Shown piece by piece: positions 16,879-25,372 of a DNA stretch of 51,104 nt. The stretch lies in the NCBI GenBank assembly GCA_048054495.1, contig JBGMQN010000055.1:1-51104 (forward strand), in the 5' to 3' direction. The position numbers were made by a program, and so were the translations under genes. The notes under the pieces were generated by a model. The model was not told the origin of the DNA. It did not search any database and saw only the letters and a program-made list of their open reading frames with translations. Numbering within the stretch: the stretch's first letter is position 1; each line of letters starts with the position of its first letter. This DNA comes from JADFRG01 sp048054495 (GTDB lineage: Bacteria > Chloroflexota > Anaerolineae > Anaerolineales > E44-bin32).

Positions 16879-17994
16879 CTAGGTTGCCTCCGCAAGCGGT
16901 CGGTAGTCCAGATCCGGCCGACCGTAGCGTGCGGGCGCCATCGAGCTCCTCCCCTGATCGGTCTGCGCCGCGGCTTGCAAGCGCGGGTGGGCCGGTACGA
17001 CAAGCAGCACCAGTTCCATCCCCGTCTCAAGCTCCATGCTCATAACGCCGCGCCCCGTGCCGGGTTCGAGCATCAGGATCCGATCCGGAAAGGTACAGAT
17101 CACATCGTTGTTCACCGAGAGCATCATGGTTTCATTCTTGATGACCATCTCGCCCGCCCTGCCGTCGGGCAGTTCTAAGCCAACGGTGGTGAAATAGAAG
17201 CCCATGTGCTGCTCTTCCTGGAGCAAAGCAAGCCTCACCTCGTACTTATGCACTGGGCGCAGCCGATCCTCGACGGCCGCCATGGGATCACCGCCCGCCG
17301 CGCGCGCCGCCATGACCGCTCGTCCGAGCGCCAGCGCGCCGCTGAACGTCCCCGGAATCGAAGTCTCTTTTACCTGCGCACCCGTCATGGGGTGATGGTT
17401 GTTGGCGCCCAGATACCCACCCTTTGTGACCACAAACCGACCGACCTCATCCACATAGGTAGGTTCCGAGGCCTGGCTGACAACCACGATGTTGCCCATG
17501 CTGTCGGCCAGCGGCATGGGTGTGATCTTCACCCCGTGCCCATGCCAACTGGTCATTTGCGTTTCGGGCGCGGAACGGCCCAGCGCATCGGCGTCGATGG
17601 CCGCAATTCCCATGCGGGAGGCCAGGGTAAGCACGATCGGTGTGTTCAGGCCTCCGGCCTCGAAAGGGATCATGGCGTCAATTGGCTTGCCAATCAGCTT
17701 GCTCATGTACTCGGTAACGGAAATCAAGGGGAAATCGCTTTCCCAGTTTTCCAGAATGTTTTCGAATCCGATGTGCTCGAGCGCCTTGACCGAGCCCATA
17801 ATGCCGCCGCAGACGACCGTCCATTCTTCCGGAACGTCCTCCAGGCTTACTACGCGCCACTCTCGGCCGCGCTGCAGATCATTCTCCATGATCATGCGAC
17901 CCCAAGATGGATCCCCTCCTCCGCCGGTACCCAAGATCGCCAGACCTTCGAGCAGGGGCTCGATGTCTTCTCGGGTGAGAGTAAATTCAGTCAT
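16879..17994 (-). CDS. DUF917 family protein (S-methyl-thiohydantoin desulfurase-like)
   Basis: A 371-residue soluble protein with the DUF917 opening LEGLAILGTGGGGDP and the family's inner motifs (TVVCGGIMGS, PFEAGGLNT, VTKGGYLGANNHHPMTG). Known DUF917 proteins sit beside hydantoinases or permeases and include S-methyl-thiohydantoin desulfurase, but most are uncharacterised. I chose the ATG at 17994, which follows AAAGGA, over an upstream TTG at 18000. It is the last gene of the minus-strand catabolic set. Its presence with a PucG-like aminotransferase and an XDH-type enzyme points to a cyclic nitrogen compound such as a hydantoin or ureide. Confidence 0.85.
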   Translation of the reverse strand: MTEFTLTREDIEPLLEGLAILGTGGGGDPSWGRMIMENDLQRGREWRVVSLEDVPEEWTVVCGGIMGSVKALEHIGFENILENWESDFPLISVTEYMSKLIGKPIDAMIPFEAGGLNTPIVLTLASRMGIAAIDADALGRSAPETQMTSWHGHGVKITPMPLADSMGNIVVVSQASEPTYVDEVGRFVVTKGGYLGANNHHPMTGAQVKETSIPGTFSGALALGRAVMAARAAGGDPMAAVEDRLRPVHKYEVRLALLQEEQHMGFYFTTVGLELPDGRAGEMVIKNETMMLSVNNDVICTFPDRILMLEPGTGRGVMSMELETGMELVLLVVPAHPRLQAAAQTDQGRSSMAPARYGRPDLDYRPLAEAT

Positions 17995-18047
17995 TCTCAA
18001 GTCCTTTCACGCCTGCAGCCGAGGGCTGCCATTGCCGCCGCCCGCGC

Positions 18048-18851
18048 CTAGAAGCGATTGAGGCGCCACCCGCCGTCGATGGGGATCGTGTGGCCCGTGA
18101 TCATGTCTGCCGCGGGATCGCACAACCACGCAATCAGTTCGGCGACTTCGGCACGCGTCACGAGCCGGCCGCTAGGCGAGTGTGCGATGGCTCGATCCAC
18201 AAATGTCGGATCGATCTTGCTGATGTCCGGTGCGCTCTCCGCGATCTGACCCGGAGCCACGGCGTTTACGGTGATCTCCGGCCCCAGTTCGAGTGCAAGC
18301 TGCTCCGTGAGCGTGATCACACCCGCCTTGGCCAGGCCGTACACGCTGTGGTTGCGGATGAAGGCCGAGCCCGCGGACAGGTTGACAATGCGGCCCCAAC
18401 CAGACTTTTTCATCCCGGGTACGACCGCTTGCGTGGTTAGGTAGGCGGCCTTGAGATTGACGTTCATGATCAAATCCCAATCGGCTTCAGATAGGGAGCT
18501 GAGTGGTTCCCCTGAGAAGGGTCCGGCATTGTTGACAAGGATGTCCACATCTCTGCCAAGCAGCGCGCCGACCTGCTCAACCACCCGCAGTGCCTCGCCG
18601 CCTTGGGCCAGATCACCCTTCACGGCGTACCCGTTGACTCCTTGACTCTCAATGGCCTCTACGACCTGGGCGGCCTGCTGCTCTTCTTGCTCGTCTCCGA
18701 GGTAACCAATAGCTACATCGGCTCCTCCTGCGGCCAGCCTCTGCGCCGTGACCGCGCCCAGGTTGCGTGAAGCACCGGTCACCAGTGCCGACCTTCCTCG
18801 CAGGGGCCGGTCGGCGAGCTCCTGTGCGGGAACTGAGTCTGCCGACATCAT
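18048..18851 (-). CDS. SDR-family NAD(P)-dependent oxidoreductase (FabG-like)
   Basis: A classical short-chain dehydrogenase of 267 residues. It has the cofactor loop TGASRNLGA, the NNAG strand (DILVNNAGPF), the catalytic Ser in VNLSAGSAF, and YGLAKAGV supplying the YxxxK Tyr and Lys. The C-terminus is IPIDGGWRLNRF. The frame is open for 35 codons further upstream, but AGAGGAGC lies just before the paired ATG at 18851, so I start there. It probably oxidises or reduces an alcohol or keto intermediate of the local catabolic pathway. It lies between DUF917 and the peptide-transporter genes, same strand. Confidence 0.85.
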   Translation of the reverse strand: MMSADSVPAQELADRPLRGRSALVTGASRNLGAVTAQRLAAGGADVAIGYLGDEQEEQQAAQVVEAIESQGVNGYAVKGDLAQGGEALRVVEQVGALLGRDVDILVNNAGPFSGEPLSSLSEADWDLIMNVNLKAAYLTTQAVVPGMKKSGWGRIVNLSAGSAFIRNHSVYGLAKAGVITLTEQLALELGPEITVNAVAPGQIAESAPDISKIDPTFVDRAIAHSPSGRLVTRAEVAELIAWLCDPAADMITGHTIPIDGGWRLNRF

Positions 18852-18996
18852 GACCTGCTCCTCTTGCGTATAGCCATGCTCGCGCGTGACGCTGTCGAGT
18901 AGGGTTGAGATTCCACACAACGGGATTGAAACCTGCCCTGCGCTCGATGAGCGCACCTGTAGGAACTGAGAGAGTTCACGATCCGCCTCCTATACA

Positions 18997-19956
18997 TCAA
19001 TCCGGAGTTCTTACGGCATTCTCTTTGGCCAATCGGCAGGCGGCGAAATGGCCGTTTCCCAAATCGTATTCGGGAACCGGTTCCAGGCACTCGTCCGCAA
19101 CGAACGGACACCGCTCCTGCAGACTGCAGCCCCGCTTCAGTTCCCGCGCGGGGGGCGTCTCCCCGGCCAGCAGGATGCGCTCCCGTTTCACGGTCGGATC
19201 GGGAATCGGAATGGCCGATAGCAGCGCCTGTGTGTACACGTGTCGAGGCTGGTCGAAGACCTCTTCCGTCCGCCCGCGCTCTACGATCCGCCCCAGGTAC
19301 ATCACAAGCACCCGCTCGCACAGATGCCGCACGGTGCTCAAGTCGTGCGAGATGAAGAGGTAGGTCATACCGAACTCGCGCTGCAGCCGCTTGAGCAGCG
19401 AGATGACGTGGATGCGCAGCGACATATCGAGCGAGGAGGTGGGCTCGTCCAGAACCACCAACTGTGGGCGGGTCATCATGGCCCGCGCGACGCCCACACG
19501 CTGCTTTTCGCCTCCGCTGAGCTGATGCTGATAGCGATCGAGGTGCTCCGGCTCAAGGTTGACCCGCTCGAGCGCCCCGGTAAGCTGGCCCTTATCCCTG
19601 AAAAGACCATGCAGCGTGAGCGGTTCTTTTAACGTCCGACGCACCGTGAAGCGCGGGTTGAGCGACTCGCTTGGGTCCTGGAAGACCATCTGGAAGTGGC
19701 GCCGCCATGTCCGCAGCTCGCGTGCCGAAAGCTCGCTCAGGTCCTGCCCCCGAAAGAGGATCCGGCCGCCGGTCGGCTGCTCCAGCCCCAGGATACAGCG
19801 CGCGGCTGTGGTTTTGCCACAACCGCTCTCTCCGACCAGCCCGACCGCCTCGCCGGGGTATAGATTGAGACTGACGCCGTTGACGGCATGGATCGTGTGC
19901 GGACCTTCTCTGTAGTGCTTGGAAAGGTTCTCGACCACAAGAAGTGGCTCAGTCAC
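18997..19956 (-). CDS. Peptide/solute ABC importer ATPase, OppF/DppF type
   Basis: The 319-residue ATPase has Walker A GESGCGKTT, signature LSGGEKQRVGVARAM and Walker B LVVLDEPTSSLD. Its C-terminal oligopeptide-type domain has the cysteine-bearing segment CSLQERCPF...DECLEP that often carries an Fe-S cluster in this subfamily. The GTG start overlaps the OppD-type gene by 4 bp (GTGA). It works with the partner ATPase to power the OppB/OppC-type permeases. The transported compound is not necessarily a peptide, since this family also imports nickel, opines and heterocycles, and the genomic setting suggests a catabolic substrate. Confidence 0.9.
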   Translation of the reverse strand: MTEPLLVVENLSKHYREGPHTIHAVNGVSLNLYPGEAVGLVGESGCGKTTAARCILGLEQPTGGRILFRGQDLSELSARELRTWRRHFQMVFQDPSESLNPRFTVRRTLKEPLTLHGLFRDKGQLTGALERVNLEPEHLDRYQHQLSGGEKQRVGVARAMMTRPQLVVLDEPTSSLDMSLRIHVISLLKRLQREFGMTYLFISHDLSTVRHLCERVLVMYLGRIVERGRTEEVFDQPRHVYTQALLSAIPIPDPTVKRERILLAGETPPARELKRGCSLQERCPFVADECLEPVPEYDLGNGHFAACRLAKENAVRTPD

Positions 19957-20930
19957 GCGGGCTCCTGGTCATAGCGGTGGCAATATCCATGGTGGCCGTC
20001 GGAAAACACGGTCGCAGCAGGCCGGCTCTCCCAGCAGACTTCGAAAACGTATGGACAGCGACTCGCGTAGCGGCAGCCAGCCGTTTCATATTGAATGGAA
20101 GCTGGTGCGACGATGGTTCCCTCCTCAAGCGGCCTCGGGCGATCGACCCGCAGCACGCTCCCCAAGAGCATTTCTGTGTAGGGGTGCTTCGGGTTTCTGA
20201 AGAGCTCTCCCACGGTTGCCACTTCCATGATCTGACCGGCATACATCACCGCCACCCGCTCACAAATCTCGCTGATGACGCCCAAGTCGTGTGTGATGAG
20301 CAGCAGCGTCGCACCGGTATCTGTCTGGACCTCATCGATGAGTTCGAAGATCTGGGCCTGGATCGTCACGTCCAACCCGGTGGTTGGCTCGTCGGCGATG
20401 AGCAGCCGAGGGTGGCAGGCCAGCATGATGGCGATAAGCACGCGCTGCGCCATCCCTCCACTTAGCTGGTGCGGATAGGCTCGGCCGCGATTCGCGGCGT
20501 CAGAGATTCCCACGTGGCGCAGCAGATCGATCGCCACTTCGTAGGGATCATCGCCGTCGTGGCCATGGTGAAGGCTGACTGCTCGGGCGACCTGATCTCC
20601 CGCCCGCATCAGTGGGTTTAGGGCCGAGCGCGGATTCTGGAAGATCATAGCGATTCGAGAGCCTCGCATCCGGCGCATTTGGGATTCCGACAGCTCCAGC
20701 AAGTCTGTCCCCTCAAACAAGATGCGTCCCTCGTCAATATCTGCAGTAGGCGGCAGCAGTCCCATGATGGCCAGAGCCGTGATCGTCTTCCCGGAACCGC
20801 TCTCCCCGACCAGGCCCACGACCTCCTGGGTTTTCAGTTCGAAGGAAAGGCGATCCAAAATGCGCCGACGTCCGTTCTCCGCTGAAAAGCTGAGGCTAAG
20901 GTCCTCCACTCGCAGCAGCGGATCGGCCAT
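19953..20930 (-). CDS. Peptide/solute ABC importer ATPase, OppD/DppD type
   Basis: The 325-residue ATPase has Walker A GESGSGKTI, signature LSGGMAQRVLIAIML and Walker B LLIADEPTTGLD. A C-terminal oligo_HPY region (PKHPYTEMLLGSV) and a Cys-rich tail (CRYASRCPYVFEVCWE) follow. The ATG shares one base with the permease stop (TGATG), so the operon is tightly coupled. It pairs with the OppF-type ATPase that follows. Confidence 0.92.
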   Translation of the reverse strand: MADPLLRVEDLSLSFSAENGRRRILDRLSFELKTQEVVGLVGESGSGKTITALAIMGLLPPTADIDEGRILFEGTDLLELSESQMRRMRGSRIAMIFQNPRSALNPLMRAGDQVARAVSLHHGHDGDDPYEVAIDLLRHVGISDAANRGRAYPHQLSGGMAQRVLIAIMLACHPRLLIADEPTTGLDVTIQAQIFELIDEVQTDTGATLLLITHDLGVISEICERVAVMYAGQIMEVATVGELFRNPKHPYTEMLLGSVLRVDRPRPLEEGTIVAPASIQYETAGCRYASRCPYVFEVCWESRPAATVFSDGHHGYCHRYDQEPA

Positions 20931-21796
20931 CAGCGATTCTCAGTCGAGATCAAGTCCCGCAGCCCATCGCCCGCGATGCTGAAGGCGAAAGCCGCGAGCA
21001 CGATGGCCAAGCCAGGAAACAGCCATACCCACCATTCGCCGCTGATGATGCGCTGGGCACCCTCGGATACCATGACGCCCCATTCCGCCGTGGGAGGCGT
21101 GATCCCCAGCCCGAGAAAGGCCAATCCTGCCGCATCGAGAATAGCCCAGCCAAAGACCAGCGCCATTTGCACCAATGAGGGGGACACCGAGTTTGGCAGC
21201 AGGTGAACCAGCAAGACCCGCCAACCCGGGTTACCGACGCTGACGGCTGCCTCTGCAAACTGACTCGTGCGGACCGAGAGTACTTCGCTGCGGGTCAGTC
21301 GAATGAAGTATGGGAGATAGGCGACTGCAATGGCAATGATCACGTTGCGAACGCTGTCGCCCAACACACCCGTGATAGCCATGGCCAGGATGAAGGCTGG
21401 AAATGCAAACAACACATCCACGCCGCGCATCACGAGGTCGTCGACTCGGCCTCCGTAGTAGCCGGCGAAGGCCCCAATAATCGATCCGATCACGAAGGCG
21501 CTGATTGCCACGGAGGCCGCGATCGCCAGATCGAGACGCGCAGCATACACGACACGCGTGTAGATGTCCCGACCGAACTTGTCCGTTCCAAAGAGGGCCG
21601 CCCTGGAGGGCGGCTGGTAGGTTGCCGCTGGATTTGTCTCGGTTGGACCGTAAGGCGTCAGCAGGGGGGCGAAAATGGCCACCAAGACCAGGGCCGCGAT
21701 CAGTGAAATGCCGAGCGCTAGGAGCGGCCGGCGGCTGGCCAGCCGCCGTATGCCGGGCAGGGGACGGAGCTCTCGATGTGGGGCTGAAACTTCCAA
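20930..21796 (-). CDS. Peptide/solute ABC importer permease, OppC/DppC type
   Basis: The 288-residue membrane protein has six helices, an N-terminal OppC_N segment, the family phrase FGTDKFGRDIYTRVVY and the EAA coupling loop (EAAVSVGNPGWRVLLVHLLP). The frame begins with TTG at 21796, almost directly after the OppB-type stop. No better ATG exists before the first helix, so a TTG start is the best reading. It forms the membrane channel with the OppB-type subunit. Confidence 0.9.
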   Translation of the reverse strand: MEVSAPHRELRPLPGIRRLASRRPLLALGISLIAALVLVAIFAPLLTPYGPTETNPAATYQPPSRAALFGTDKFGRDIYTRVVYAARLDLAIAASVAISAFVIGSIIGAFAGYYGGRVDDLVMRGVDVLFAFPAFILAMAITGVLGDSVRNVIIAIAVAYLPYFIRLTRSEVLSVRTSQFAEAAVSVGNPGWRVLLVHLLPNSVSPSLVQMALVFGWAILDAAGLAFLGLGITPPTAEWGVMVSEGAQRIISGEWWVWLFPGLAIVLAAFAFSIAGDGLRDLISTENR

Positions 21797-21797
21797 G

Positions 21798-22817
21798 TCA
21801 GCTTAACCTAATGCGGGGATCGATGAATCCGTAGGCCAGATCGATCGATAGGTTCAGCGCGACGTAGACAACGGCGATCAAGAGCACGAAACCTTGCAGG
21901 GCATTGAAGTCATTGGTAATCAGCGCCGTCCAGGCGTACTGCCCGATACCTGGCCAGGAGAAAACTCGCTCGACGATGACGTTGCCCGCCATCAAGTATC
22001 CAAAGACGATGCCCAAGGTCGTTAACACTGGAATGAATGCGTTGCGCAGGCCGTCGATCAAGACCACCTTTCTAGGTTGCATTCCTATGGCACGCGCCGT
22101 GCGGACGTAGTCGGCGCCTAGAGAGTCCAGCAAAGAAGCTCGCATGACCTTGATGATCGGGGCGCTGACGACGAAGCCCAGCGTGAGGGCTGGAAGCCAG
22201 AGGTGCTGAAGAGCGTCGCCGGCGGCCGTCAGGTTTCCGGTGAGCAAGCCGTCTAGGACGAATAGTCCGGTGATTGGCTCCGGCTCGTCCAGACCGATCG
22301 TAAGCCGTCCAAGTGGAGCAGGGGCTAAGCCCAGATTGAAGTAGAAGACGTACACGCCAACAAGTGCCAGCCAAAAAAGGGCTAGCGAGGCTCCCAAAGT
22401 CGCGATGGCGCGCGTAAGGTGATCAATCCAACTTCCTGAATACACCGCGGCCAGAATTCCCAGCGTAAGGCCGATGGCCAAGGCCAGAAGGAAGGCGGTG
22501 GCAGCTAGCTCAATCGAAGCCGGCAGCCGCTGTGCCAACTCTTCCAGGACCGGCTGGTCGGTTCGCCAGCTGTCGCCGAGGTCTCCGCGCACCAGCTGAC
22601 CCGCATAGCTTAGGAACTGGACCACGAGCGGCTTGTCCAGCCCCATTTTGCGCTCGTATTGCGCCACCAATTCTTCGGAGGCGAGCGGTCCGGCGCGCAA
22701 TTGGGCCGGGTCGCTCGGAAGGATGCGGGTCATGATGAAGACCGCGATCACCACCCCAACGAGCGTGATAGCGGCGAGGAACAGCCGACGTAAGCTGTAG
22801 CGGAGACTTGGGGGCAT
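21798..22817 (-). CDS. Peptide/solute ABC importer permease, OppB/DppB type
   Basis: The 339-residue permease has an N-terminal helix (about 9-30), the RILPSDPAQLRAG segment, five further helices and the EAA loop (VRTARAIGMQPRKVVLIDGL). The C-terminus ends in DPRIRL, as usual for DppB. The ATG at 22817 is only 11 nt from the foot of a strong hairpin that separates it from the binding-protein gene. This arrangement typically gives more binding protein than permease. Confidence 0.92.
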   Translation of the reverse strand: MPPSLRYSLRRLFLAAITLVGVVIAVFIMTRILPSDPAQLRAGPLASEELVAQYERKMGLDKPLVVQFLSYAGQLVRGDLGDSWRTDQPVLEELAQRLPASIELAATAFLLALAIGLTLGILAAVYSGSWIDHLTRAIATLGASLALFWLALVGVYVFYFNLGLAPAPLGRLTIGLDEPEPITGLFVLDGLLTGNLTAAGDALQHLWLPALTLGFVVSAPIIKVMRASLLDSLGADYVRTARAIGMQPRKVVLIDGLRNAFIPVLTTLGIVFGYLMAGNVIVERVFSWPGIGQYAWTALITNDFNALQGFVLLIAVVYVALNLSIDLAYGFIDPRIRLS

Positions 22818-22828
22818 AAACGAAAGTG

Positions 22829-22859
22829 CTCAGGGGAAGGCTAGAGGCCTTCCCCTGAG
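22829..22859 (-). promoter_or_regulatory. Intercistronic hairpin between binding protein and permeases
   Basis: CTCAGGGGAAGGC and GCCTTCCCCTGAG form a perfect 13-bp stem with a 5-nt loop in the 60-bp space between the solute-binding protein and the OppB-type gene. No U-tract follows, so it is more likely an RNA stabiliser or partial attenuator setting subunit ratios than a full terminator. Confidence 0.7.
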
Positions 22860-22877
22860 GCATTACTCGTTGTGGCT

Positions 22878-24560
22878 TTACTCGCTCTTGCCGAGGAAGC
22901 CGTAGCGCAGGGTCAGGTCATCGAACAAAGCGACCCCGCTCACGTCAGAGCGTGTGGCTACGATCCAGGCCGGCTGATATAGCAACCCCCAGGTTGCCTC
23001 GTCCATCAGGATCTCCTGTGCTCGACGGGCGAGCTCAGCGCGTTCTGCCGGGTCGCGGCTGAAGGTGCCGTCCTCGATGATCTGGTCCAGCTCCTCGCTG
23101 CAGAAGTTCGTGAGGTTCGTGAAGGCGCCGCACTTGAAGTTCCAGGTCAGTTGATAGAACGGGTCATTGCCCCACGAATACCATTCATTGATGAAGAACG
23201 GCTCCTCATGGCTGAAGACCAGGCCGGAGTAGTCCGCCGTGGGCACGGCGTTGATATTGACCGTGATGCCGATGTCGGTCAAGGCGGACTGTATCCAGGT
23301 CGCCGCGTCCACGCGGGTCTGATCTTCCTGCGGTACGGTCAGGTTGACTTCGAATCCATCCGCGTATCCCGCCTCTGCAAGCAGTGCCTTGGCGCCCTCT
23401 ACATCGCCATCTCCGTAGACGAAGAACTCATCCGTGTGACCCTCCATCCCCTCAGGGAGCGGGCTGGTAGGCTGCAGTCCATAGCCGAAGATCACGTTGT
23501 CGAAGATGGCGTCGTATGGAAGAACCATCGATACAGCTTGGCGCACAAGTTTGCTGTCGAACGGAGGCGTGTTGCCGTTCATCCCCAGGAAGTAAACGCG
23601 GGTGGTCGGTATGGCGTGCACGCTCACGTTGGGGTCGGCAGCCAGGTCATCCAAGTCGCTAAACGGAATGCCCAACGCCACATCGACATCGCCGGCCTTC
23701 AGGAGTTGCTCCCGGGAAGCTGCCTCAGGCACGACCCGGAAAACTACTCCAGAGTTCTGGAACCAGTCCTCGCCACGCCAGTAGTTGGGATTGGGTTCGA
23801 AGAAGTACTCCGTGCCTGGATTCCACTCCGTGATGGAGTAGGGGCCGCTGGAATTCGAGTTCTCGCGATGCCAGGCATCGGCCCAGGGATCGTCGTCCGT
23901 GGCGTTTGCGTCTGCGGTGGCCTGGCTGATGGCGCCGAAGACCTGGAAGGCGATGATGGTCTCGGTCAGCGCGGCTGGCCTGGAGGTAGTGATTTGCAGC
24001 GTGAGGTCATCCAGTACCACCACGTCGTCTGGCGATTCCAGCGCCATGAACGGCGTCAGAAGGCCGATGTATCCGGGACCCGTCATGGCCCGATCGAAGG
24101 TGTACTTGTAGTCCTGGGCGGTAATCGGCGTGCCGTCGGCGAACTTGGCGTCTGGCCGGAGATTGAAGGTAAACACCGTCCCATCCTCTGAAACCTCAAA
24201 GCTCTCCGCCACGGCGCCCTCGAACTCCCGCTGCCCGATGAACTCGCCCTCACCGCCCGGCTCAAGTTTCTGGGCGATCAGAGGCTCGTAGAGGTTTGCG
24301 GTCGCGTCGTACGCGCCCAGGCTGCGGAATTGCATGAGCTCGATGTGATCGATGTCGCTGTCATAGGCGACGATGATCGTCGACTTCTCCTCCATGACTT
24401 CTTCTGTAGGTGCTGCCTGCTCGGTGGGGGCCGCTTCTTCTGTGGGAGCCGGCTTTTCCGTGGCCGGAGCCTCCGTAGCCGACTGACATGCAGCAATTGC
24501 TAGGCTGAACAGCAGCAGGGCTGCGATCATGCCTAGAAGGTAGCGTGGTCGTCTTTTCAT
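22878..24560 (-). CDS. Solute-binding lipoprotein of the peptide/solute ABC importer (SBP_bac_5)
   Basis: The 560-residue binding protein has a lipoprotein signal (LFSLAIAACQS, lipidated Cys in the first 25 residues), then a Glu/Pro/Ala/Thr-rich spacer with repeated APTE units, then the family 5 binding fold. Recognisable are FTFNLRPDAKFADGTPITA and a C-terminal LxxEAEILMDEA-type helix. Clusters of this family bind peptides, glycosides or other organic solutes, and no motif gives the ligand. It is the first gene of the importer operon and is followed by the intercistronic hairpin. Confidence 0.92.
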   Translation of the reverse strand: MKRRPRYLLGMIAALLLFSLAIAACQSATEAPATEKPAPTEEAAPTEQAAPTEEVMEEKSTIIVAYDSDIDHIELMQFRSLGAYDATANLYEPLIAQKLEPGGEGEFIGQREFEGAVAESFEVSEDGTVFTFNLRPDAKFADGTPITAQDYKYTFDRAMTGPGYIGLLTPFMALESPDDVVVLDDLTLQITTSRPAALTETIIAFQVFGAISQATADANATDDDPWADAWHRENSNSSGPYSITEWNPGTEYFFEPNPNYWRGEDWFQNSGVVFRVVPEAASREQLLKAGDVDVALGIPFSDLDDLAADPNVSVHAIPTTRVYFLGMNGNTPPFDSKLVRQAVSMVLPYDAIFDNVIFGYGLQPTSPLPEGMEGHTDEFFVYGDGDVEGAKALLAEAGYADGFEVNLTVPQEDQTRVDAATWIQSALTDIGITVNINAVPTADYSGLVFSHEEPFFINEWYSWGNDPFYQLTWNFKCGAFTNLTNFCSEELDQIIEDGTFSRDPAERAELARRAQEILMDEATWGLLYQPAWIVATRSDVSGVALFDDLTLRYGFLGKSE

Positions 24561-24609
24561 TGGATCTCCTCCTTAACAAACAGATAGTTGGGTAGTACTC
24601 ACTGAATTT

Positions 24610-24933
24610 CTACTCTGGGACGGGGTGCCCCCAGGCGCTGCCAACCGACTCCACGTATTGGCCGATCTCGGCGATGATCGCTCGGGCGGCCGGGTGCTCA
24701 TCCAGGTCTCGCAGGTAGGATTGCATGTCGGTCAGCTCCACCACTTCGACGTAGTCATATGCGAACGCATCGTTGGGATCTCCGACACAAGGTCCCTCTA
24801 CGCGAAAGACGCGGTAGCTCTGGATGCTGGGGATTTGTCGCGCCCCCGGATAGTCCACCTCTTCCACCCAGCGTTCATAGGTCGCCGCATCCATCTCTGG
24901 CTGTAGCCTGGAGTACCATACTACGGTGGGCAT
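24610..24933 (-). CDS. Small dimeric alpha/beta-barrel protein (EthD- or RedY/HapK-like), copy 1
   Basis: The 107-residue soluble protein has a ferredoxin-like layout: an opening strand MPTVVWYSRLQP, a helix with YERWVEEVDYPGAR, a strand SYRVFRVEGP, then YDYVEVVELTDMQSYLRDLD and a closing helix. This matches small dimeric barrel families such as EthD or RedY/HapK-like proteins, which act in catabolism or tailoring reactions. The next gene upstream is a clear paralogue sharing DYP, RVxGP/RLQGP, YDxxxxxExTDxxxYxxDLxxHPA and KYVES/QYVES. Two adjacent copies suggest a heterodimer or two related substrates. I cannot name the reaction. Confidence 0.7.
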   Translation of the reverse strand: MPTVVWYSRLQPEMDAATYERWVEEVDYPGARQIPSIQSYRVFRVEGPCVGDPNDAFAYDYVEVVELTDMQSYLRDLDEHPAARAIIAEIGQYVESVGSAWGHPVPE

Positions 24934-25020
24934 CAGCCCAACGCCTCCCCGATAGCTGGCTCTAATCTACGGATCCCACCACCTCCTCTACGTTCGATTG
25001 CGAATGAGAATCGGCTCGAT

Positions 25021-25368
25021 CTAGCCATCATCAAGGCTCTCCCGGATGGCTCCCTCTCCGATCTGCACGGCCCAGAAGTTCCCGAGCGACTCGACATACT
25101 TCTCAAACTGCCCATGGACCTCATGCACCGCAGGGTGGTGCTCGAGATCCTCACGGTAGTCCTCGATGTCCGTGATCTCTGCCAGGTCTATGAAGTCGTA
25201 GGGGAGTTTCTCCTCGCCCAGGGCCGGCCCCTGCAATCGAATGGATCGATAGCGTGAAATGCTCGAGATGCGCTGCGTGGCAGGGTAGTCCACTGAGCGC
25301 ACGAACTCTTCATATTCCTCCGCCGAGACACCCGGCCGCAGTCTAGAAAACCAGAGCACGATAGGCAT
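25021..25368 (-). CDS. Small dimeric alpha/beta-barrel protein (EthD- or RedY/HapK-like), copy 2
   Basis: The 115-residue paralogue of the previous gene opens with MPIVLWFSRLRPGVSAEEYE. It contains SVDYPATQRISSIS, RSIRLQGP, YDFIDLAEITDIEDYREDL, EHHPAVHEVHGQF and EKYVESLG. The stop is 87 bp before copy 1. The start lies 5 bp beyond the stop of the aminotransferase gene, so the two are almost certainly co-transcribed. The extra C-terminal tail is acidic (IRESLDDG). Confidence 0.7.
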   Translation of the reverse strand: MPIVLWFSRLRPGVSAEEYEEFVRSVDYPATQRISSISRYRSIRLQGPALGEEKLPYDFIDLAEITDIEDYREDLEHHPAVHEVHGQFEKYVESLGNFWAVQIGEGAIRESLDDG

Positions 25369-25372
25369 ATCG

